DNA of 64,000 nucleotides from Bordetella parapertussis. Its GTDB lineage: Bacteria > Pseudomonadota > Gammaproteobacteria > Burkholderiales > SG8-41. Where the stretch lies: contig CAMCYP010000008.1 of assembly GCA_945885345.1 (NCBI GenBank), forward strand, positions 48,924 to 112,923, given 5' to 3'. Made by a program: the position numbers and the translations under genes. Shown piece after piece: positions 59,324 to 64,000 of the stretch. The notes below the pieces were generated by a model that searched no databases, had not been told where the DNA came from, and saw only the letters and a program-made list of their open reading frames with translations. Numbering within the stretch: the first letter of the stretch is position 1; every line of letters starts with the position of its first letter.

Positions 59324-61105
59324 ATGAATCTGACCAGAATCCCAGCGCTGATTGCCAGCCTTGCCTTGGCTGCCTGTGCGCAACCGCCGGTGCAACCTGA
59401 TGCGGCGCCGGCCGTTGCCGCGACTCCTGCCGCCGCCAAGCCCTTGCCGAAAGTGGTGACGCAGCTACCTGCGCCGCGGCAGGCTCCACTGCCCAACATC
59501 GAGTTGAGCGAATCGATATTGTTCAAGATCACGCTGGCCGAGATTGCGGTTCAGCGCGGCCAGCCGCATGTCGCGGTGCCGGCGTTCCTGGAAGTCGCGC
59601 GCGAAACCAAAGATCCGCGGATTGCCCGCCGTGCCGCAGAAATTGCATGGAACGCACGCTTCCTGCCGGCGGCACTGGAAGCGGCGACCTTGTGGTTGCA
59701 GGCTGATCCGGAATCGGCGCGTGCGCGGCAGACGGTGATCGCGTTGCTGGTCAACCAGTCGCGGCTTGATGACGCGCTGCCTCATCTCGAAAAATGGTTG
59801 TCCGGTGACCCTGAGCATGTCGGGCAGAATTTCCTGCAGATATCGACATTGGTGGCCGGTCACCCGGACAAGCCGGCGATACTGCGTCTGCTGCAAACGC
59901 TGGCGGCAAAATATCCGCAGGTGCCGGAAGCCAGTCTCGCCGTGGCACAGGCGGCATGGAACGCGAATGACCAGCCGGGGGCCCTGGCCGCGTCCCGCCA
60001 GGCGCTCAAACTCCGCCCGGACTGGGAACTGGCCGCGCTGTTCCAGGCGCAGGCGCTGCAACGCAATTCGATTACGGAGGCGCTGGCTTTTCTCGATACT
60101 TTTGTCAAGGCGCATCCGGGCGCGCGCGATGTCCGCCTGAATTACGCGCGCATGCTGGTCAGCGCGCAGCGTTATCCGGAAGCACGCAAACAATTTGAAG
60201 TGTTGCTCGGCGAGGCGCCGAACAATGCCGATATCGCCATGGCCGTTGCCTCGCTGTCGATACAGGCCAAGGACTACGTCGCGGCGGAAGCACAATTGCG
60301 GCGCGCGCTGGACATCGGCCACAAGGATCCGGACATGGTGCGGATGTACCTGGGCCAGGTCAGCGAGAACTTGAAGCGCGATGACGACGCGCTGAAGTGG
60401 TATGCCGCGGTGACGCAGGGCGAGCAGTACGTTGCAGCGCAGGTCCGCTATGCCGGCGTGCTGGCGAGGCAGGGCAAACTCGCCGAGGCGCGCCACCACC
60501 TGCAGTCGGTTGAGGTTGATAACGAGCAACAGCGCACGCAACTCATCCTGGCCGAGGCTGGTCTGTTGCGCGATGCCAATGCCTACCAGGAAGCGTTTGA
60601 TTTTCTCGGTGCAGCATTGGAGCGCACGCCGGACTCGCCGGATCTGTTGTATGACCACGCGATGGCGGCGGAGAAAGTCAATCGTGTGGATGTGCTTGAG
60701 GCCAACCTGCGCAAGGTGATCGCGATGCGGCCGACGCATGCGCATGCCTACAATGCGCTGGGCTACACGCTGGCTGATCGCAACCAGCGCCTGCCCGAAG
60801 CCCTGACGCTGATCGAGACTGCGCACAAACTCGCGCCCGAAGATCCGTTCATCCTCGACAGCCTGGGCTGGGTGCTGCACCGCCTCGGGCGAAATGAGGA
60901 GGGGCTGGGTTATCTGCAGCGTTCATTCGGGTTGCGGCCTGACGCTGAAATTGCCGCCCACCTCGGCGAGGTGCTGTGGCTGCTCGGCCGGCAGCCGGAA
61001 GCGCGGAAACTGTGGGCGGATGCCTTGCGCGATCATCCAAAAAACGAAGTGCTGCAAAGCACCGTCAAGCGCCTCGCCCCCGTCGTTCTGCAATCGGCGC
61101 AATGA
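59324..61105 (+). CDS. TPR-repeat lipoprotein
   Basis: A 593-residue lipoprotein: signal MNLTRIPALIASLALAAC with lipobox LAAC (Cys18), an Ala/Pro-rich linker (about 19-60), then tetratricopeptide-type helices almost to the end, for example YPEARKQFEVLLGEAPNNADIAMAVASL and AYNALGYTLADRNQRLPEALTLIETAHKLAPEDP. It is an outer-membrane-facing scaffold of unknown partner; its gene is the first of a unit with lolB, suggesting an envelope role. The ATG at 59324 is used because it yields the lipobox. Confidence 0.85.
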   Translation: MNLTRIPALIASLALAACAQPPVQPDAAPAVAATPAAAKPLPKVVTQLPAPRQAPLPNIELSESILFKITLAEIAVQRGQPHVAVPAFLEVARETKDPRIARRAAEIAWNARFLPAALEAATLWLQADPESARARQTVIALLVNQSRLDDALPHLEKWLSGDPEHVGQNFLQISTLVAGHPDKPAILRLLQTLAAKYPQVPEASLAVAQAAWNANDQPGALAASRQALKLRPDWELAALFQAQALQRNSITEALAFLDTFVKAHPGARDVRLNYARMLVSAQRYPEARKQFEVLLGEAPNNADIAMAVASLSIQAKDYVAAEAQLRRALDIGHKDPDMVRMYLGQVSENLKRDDDALKWYAAVTQGEQYVAAQVRYAGVLARQGKLAEARHHLQSVEVDNEQQRTQLILAEAGLLRDANAYQEAFDFLGAALERTPDSPDLLYDHAMAAEKVNRVDVLEANLRKVIAMRPTHAHAYNALGYTLADRNQRLPEALTLIETAHKLAPEDPFILDSLGWVLHRLGRNEEGLGYLQRSFGLRPDAEIAAHLGEVLWLLGRQPEARKLWADALRDHPKNEVLQSTVKRLAPVVLQSAQ

Positions 61106-61677
61106 ATTTCCGTGTTACCCGGTTGCTGGCGGCGGGTGCCGCGGCACTGCTTTGTGCAGCTTGCGCGATGTTCACTCCAGGCGCGAATGTGCCGGTAGCC
61201 GAACCCTTCGACATTCTCGGCCGCGTGCTGGCCAGCAGTGAAGGCCGCGCATTTTCCGCCAATTTCCGCTGGCGCCATGCCACGGCTGACAATGAGATCT
61301 GGCTGATGACCCCGGTCGGACAGACGCTGGCGTACATCGCTGCCGACGCGAGTGGCGCTACTCTCACCGCCGCCGATCAGCAGGAATACCGTGCCTTGTC
61401 GGTCGAAGGCCTGACGCGCCAGGCACTGGGCTGGCCGTTGCCCCTTGCCCAGTTGCAGCACTGGATTCGTGGCGGCATCGTGCCGGGCAGCGCGGTTGCA
61501 GCCGTTACCCGCGATGCGCGCGGCCGATTGTCCTTGCTGGAGCAGGAAGACTGGCGTATTCGTTACACATATCCCGAAACAGGCGATGGCATTCTGCCGC
61601 GGCAACTGGAGTTGACGCAGGGCGGACAGCGCATCCGCATGGTCATTGACGAATGGCGTACGCAGGATGGCGGGTGA
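61102..61677 (+). CDS. lolB: Outer-membrane lipoprotein insertion protein LolB
   Basis: A 191-residue lipoprotein (lipobox CAAC at about residue 18-21) that receives lipoproteins from LolA and places them in the outer membrane. Features are FDILGRVLASSEGRAFSANFRWRHATADNEIWLMTPVGQTLA and LQHWIRGGIVPG. It overlaps the TPR gene (ATGA) and precedes ispE, the standard lolB-ispE-prs order. The sequence is divergent, as LolB usually is between phyla. Confidence 0.9.
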   Translation: MNFRVTRLLAAGAAALLCAACAMFTPGANVPVAEPFDILGRVLASSEGRAFSANFRWRHATADNEIWLMTPVGQTLAYIAADASGATLTAADQQEYRALSVEGLTRQALGWPLPLAQLQHWIRGGIVPGSAVAAVTRDARGRLSLLEQEDWRIRYTYPETGDGILPRQLELTQGGQRIRMVIDEWRTQDGG

Positions 61678-61684
61678 TGCGGCC

Positions 61685-62548
61685 ATGAAAGATGTGTCAT
61701 TACACGACATGGCCGGTTTTCCCGCGCCGGCCAAACTCAATCTGATGCTGCGTGTGACCGGCCGGCGTGCCGACGGGTACCACTTACTGCAGACCGTTTT
61801 TCGTTTTATCGATTACGGCGACACCGTGCGGCTGCGGGTGCGCAGTGACGGGGTCATTGCCCGCCTGCGGCCTTTGCCGGGAGTTGCCGAAGCCGATGAC
61901 CTGACCGTGCGCGCGGCGCGTGCGCTGCAGGCAGCGACCGGCACGGTGTTGGGCGCGGATATCGCCGTCGATAAGCGCCTGCCCTTCGGTGGCGGGCTGG
62001 GCGGAGGCAGTTCCGATGCCGCGACCGTGCTGCTGGCGCTGAATCATTTGTGGGGCACCGGACTGTCGCGCAAGCGTTTGCAGGATCTGGCCCTGCCGCT
62101 GGGTGCCGATGTGCCGGTGTTCATCTATGGACAGACCGCCCTGGCCGGGGGGGTGGGCGAGGTTCTGGCGCCGCTGCCGGTGGTACCGGCCTGGTATCTG
62201 GTGCTGGTGCCGCCGGTGGCGGTGGCCACGGCCGGGATTTTCCAGCATCCGGAATTGAAACGGGACTCGGAACCGATTAAAATACAAGGCTTTTCCGTGC
62301 CGGCAGGGAATGATCTCGAGCCTCTGGTTTGCAGACTCTACCCGGAGGTCGCACGGCATCTCGCATGGCTTCATTCGGTCGGCGGGGGGCAGATGACCGG
62401 ATCCGGCGCCTGCGTGTTTGCGGCGTTTGCCGGCGAGTCGGGGGCGCGACAGGCCTTGCAGGCCTGTCCACCGGACATGAAGGGGTTTGTGGCGCAGGGG
62501 CTGGATGTGCACCCCCTGCACGGATTGGCTGAATTGCTGGACGACTGA
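61685..62548 (+). CDS. ispE: 4-diphosphocytidyl-2-C-methyl-D-erythritol kinase
   Basis: A GHMP kinase of the MEP isoprenoid pathway, 287 residues. It has the N-terminal FPAPAKLNLMLRVTGRRADGYH, the ATP loop LPFGGGLGGGSSDAATVLLALN and the late GGGQMTGSGACVFA. Several starts are possible: ATG at 61667, 61685 or 61709. I chose 61685, 7 bases after the lolB stop. A strong promoter for the downstream tRNA-prs genes appears to lie inside its coding sequence. Confidence 0.95.
   Translation: MKDVSLHDMAGFPAPAKLNLMLRVTGRRADGYHLLQTVFRFIDYGDTVRLRVRSDGVIARLRPLPGVAEADDLTVRAARALQAATGTVLGADIAVDKRLPFGGGLGGGSSDAATVLLALNHLWGTGLSRKRLQDLALPLGADVPVFIYGQTALAGGVGEVLAPLPVVPAWYLVLVPPVAVATAGIFQHPELKRDSEPIKIQGFSVPAGNDLEPLVCRLYPEVARHLAWLHSVGGGQMTGSGACVFAAFAGESGARQALQACPPDMKGFVAQGLDVHPLHGLAELLDD
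62255..62283 (+). promoter_or_regulatory. Strong sigma70-type promoter inside ispE
   Basis: TTGAAA (62255-62260), a 17-base spacer and TAAAAT (62278-62283), one of the best matches in the window. It is within the ispE reading frame, about 320 bases before tRNA-Gln and about 440 before prs. An internal promoter would let the tRNA and prs be expressed without ispE. Confidence 0.5.
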
Positions 62549-62610
62549 TGCTGCTGTGATCGGTCGCAAAAGCGGGTCGAAAAGTTTTTGCAGTAAATAA
62601 GGTTTCGGTT

Positions 62611-62687
62611 GGGGAATCGCCAAGCTGGTTAAGGCACCGGATTTTGATTCCGGCATGCGAAGGTTCGAATCCTTCTTCCCCAGCCAC
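62611..62687 (+). tRNA. tRNA-Gln (anticodon TTG)
   Basis: A complete cloverleaf: acceptor TGGGGAA (62611-62617) pairs with TTCCCCA (62677-62683), discriminator G, and CCA is encoded (62685-62687). The anticodon stem is CCGGA/TCCGG with loop TTTTGAT (anticodon TTG at 62645-62647). The T arm carries GGTTCGAATCC. It lies between ispE and prs, as in many Betaproteobacteria, and is probably processed from a common transcript. Confidence 0.97.
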
Positions 62688-62730
62688 TTGGTTGTTGCAG
62701 CGGCGGTCGGTATTACCCAGGGGGTGTGTG

Positions 62731-63681
62731 GTGGCGCTAGACAGGCTGATGGTGTTTACCGGCAACGCCAATCCGCGGCTCGCGGAGGCGGTGGTCAACC
62801 ATCTCGACATCCACATTGGTCGCGCCAAGGTCGGGCGGTTCAGCGACGGCGAGGTGATGGTGGAAATCCTCGAGAACGTCCGCGGCAAGGATGTCTTCAT
62901 CCTGCAATCGATCTGCGCGCCGACCAACGATACGCTGATGGAATTGCTGGTGATGGTGGATGCGCTGAAACGGGCTTCGGCCGGGCGTGTCACCGCGGCG
63001 ATTCCGTACATGGGTTATGCGCGGCAGGACCGGCGGCCGAATTCGGCGCGGGTGCCGATCACCGCCAAGGTGGTGGCGAACATGATGAGCAGCGTGGGTG
63101 TGGACCGCGTGCTGACCATGGATCTCCACTCGGAGCAGATACAGGGATTTTTTGACATCCCGGTGGACAACATTTATTCCGGGCCGATCATGCTCGGCGA
63201 CATCTGGAAACATGACTATAAGCAACTGGTCGTGGTGTCACCCGACGTCGGCGGTGTGGTGCGGGCGCGGGCGCTGGCGAAACGGCTGGAAGCCGACCTG
63301 GCGATCATCGACAAACGGCGGCCGCGGCCCAATGTCGCGACGGTGATGAACATCATCGGCGAGATCGAAGGGCGAACCTGCGTGATCGTCGATGACATGG
63401 TGGATACGGCGAACACGCTGTGCGAGGCCGCTGCGGCGTTGAAAAAGCATGGCGCCGAGAAGGTGCTGGCGTATTGCACCCACGCGGTGCTTTCGGGTTC
63501 GGCGGTGGAGCGTATTACGGCTTCGGCGCTCGACGAAATCGTCGTCACCGATACGATCCCGCTGACGGAAGCGGCGCGCAAGTGCGCGAAGATCCGCGTG
63601 CTGACGGTATCCGGGCTGGTGGCGGAAACGATGCGCCGCATCAGTGCCGAGGATTCGGTGAGTTCGTTGTTCGTCGAGTAG
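62731..63681 (+). CDS. prs: Ribose-phosphate pyrophosphokinase
   Basis: Makes PRPP from ribose 5-phosphate and ATP, 316 residues. It shows [35 protein letters not shown], the [17 protein letters not shown] loop and the PRPP-binding [13 protein letters not shown]. The start is GTG at 62731 with GGGGG upstream; a methionine at 62749 is an alternative but removes conserved residues. It lies 43 bases after the tRNA and feeds nucleotide, His and Trp synthesis. Confidence 0.97.
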   Translation: MALDRLMVFTGNANPRLAEAVVNHLDIHIGRAKVGRFSDGEVMVEILENVRGKDVFILQSICAPTNDTLMELLVMVDALKRASAGRVTAAIPYMGYARQDRRPNSARVPITAKVVANMMSSVGVDRVLTMDLHSEQIQGFFDIPVDNIYSGPIMLGDIWKHDYKQLVVVSPDVGGVVRARALAKRLEADLAIIDKRRPRPNVATVMNIIGEIEGRTCVIVDDMVDTANTLCEAAAALKKHGAEKVLAYCTHAVLSGSAVERITASALDEIVVTDTIPLTEAARKCAKIRVLTVSGLVAETMRRISAEDSVSSLFVE

Positions 63682-63692
63682 GCAGGCTTTGC

Positions 63693-63734
63693 GCCCAAAG
63701 GACTCCGGCGCACCTTAGGACGCGGGCTTTGGGC
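63693..63734 (+). repeat. Inverted repeat between prs and rplY
   Basis: Perfect 8-base arms GCCCAAAG (63693-63700) and CTTTGGGC (63727-63734) around 26 bases, just after the prs stop and before the terminator. It could be an RNA hairpin in the prs 3' untranslated region; there is no T-run after it. Confidence 0.5.
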
Positions 63735-63751
63735 TGTAAAAGATTTTTGTG

Positions 63752-63780
63752 GAAGCCGGAAATCATCCTGGCTTCTTTTT
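63752..63780 (+). terminator. Rho-independent terminator after prs
   Basis: Arms GAAGCC and GGCTTC around a 12-base loop, followed by five T. It would separate prs from rplY transcription, at least partly. The rplY ATG is 47 bases on. Confidence 0.65.
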
Positions 63781-63827
63781 AACGCGGGAATACTGGTCGC
63801 GGATTTCCGCAATTACTGGAGAGTGAA

Positions 63828-64000
63828 ATGAAGATCGAAGTTACTGCGTTTACGCGTACGAAAGAGGGCAAAGGTGCGAGCCGCCGCCTGCGTACGACGG
63901 GACGCGTTCCCGGCGTGATTTATGGCGCCGGCAAGGACGCGCAAAGTGTCGAGTTTGACCACAAGGCGCTGCTGCGCCACCTGAAACTGGAAGCGTTTCA
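63828..64000 (+). CDS. rplY: Ribosomal protein bL25 (partial, 5' end)
   Basis: The first 57 codons of a CTC-type L25 that binds 5S rRNA, running off the right edge. It shows MKIEVTAFTRTKEGKGASRR and LRTTGRVPGVIYGAGK, the conserved L25 N-terminal block. The ATG at 63828 has a GGAGAG site upstream. prs-rplY is the usual order in Betaproteobacteria. Length and the C-terminal CTC domain cannot be judged here. Confidence 0.93.
   Translation, partial: MKIEVTAFTRTKEGKGASRRLRTTGRVPGVIYGAGKDAQSVEFDHKALLRHLKLEAF

Noticed and set aside
59465..60880. Antisense open frame (471 codons) within the TPR gene
   Set aside because: It is an Arg/Gln-rich shadow of the GC-rich TPR coding sequence; no recognisable domain, and the sense frame explains the region.

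Overview
The window reads as a chromosomal segment of a betaproteobacterium. It is GC-rich (by eye), densely coded and mostly syntenic with that class. Supporting blocks are gpmI-envC; secB-gpsA-trmL; bioB-F-H-C-D; an aa3-type cytochrome oxidase cluster with the small assembly protein and DUF2970 typical of the group; rpoH-ftsX-ftsE-ftsY; and lolB-ispE-tRNA-Gln-prs-rplY. The exact genus cannot be read from the sequence. I see no rRNA, CRISPR array, insertion sequence, integrase or phage gene. No gap between genes exceeds 300 bases.

Layout. 1-970 is a truncated envC and 967-2490 is gpmI, both on the minus strand. 2638-4395 is a PglL/Wzy-type membrane O-oligosaccharyltransferase, followed by a rhodanese, glutaredoxin 3, SecB, an SH3 protein and GpsA, with TrmL converging. 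7740-31680 (about 24 kb) is a complete-looking MSHA-type (type IVa-like) pilus locus: mshE, G, F, two adjacent prepilins (mshB and mshA positions), mshC, D, O, P, two giant tandem mshQ-type adhesin genes, then mshI, a PilN-like gene, J, K, L, M, N. 31704-32423 is comF (minus). 32489-37034 is the biotin cluster. 37129-46555 is cytochrome c oxidase and its assembly and heme A genes. 46617-50121 is rpoH, ftsX, ftsE and ftsY on the minus strand. 50303-54379 holds an M16 protease pair, rsmD, coaD and a ferredoxin. 54395-59179 is mutM plus a GldAFG-like ABC system on the minus strand. 59324 to the end is a TPR lipoprotein, lolB, ispE, tRNA-Gln, prs and the start of rplY.

The MSHA locus is the most unusual part. 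The gene order differs from the classical Vibrio arrangement: the mshI-N assembly block lies after the prepilin/mshQ block and has its own sigma70-like promoter. Three motifs with exact sigma54 (-24/-12) spacing lie before mshE and before each of the two prepilins. A terminator hairpin directly follows the second, probably major, pilin. The two mshQ proteins share a C-terminal DUF6701-type region. Their N-terminal modules differ: beta-repeats plus LamG in one, and a near-identical 165-residue tandem duplication plus PA14 plus LamG in the other. This looks like diversification of a pilus-associated adhesin. The O-oligosaccharyltransferase 3 kb upstream could glycosylate the pilins, but this is only an inference.

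Other regulatory signals are a good CIRCE (HrcA) operator over the rpoH promoter, and an AT-rich 20-base motif that recurs before bioB, ctaA and mshQ1. The oxidase region also holds a Sco-like CX3C membrane protein and a 37-residue assembly protein.
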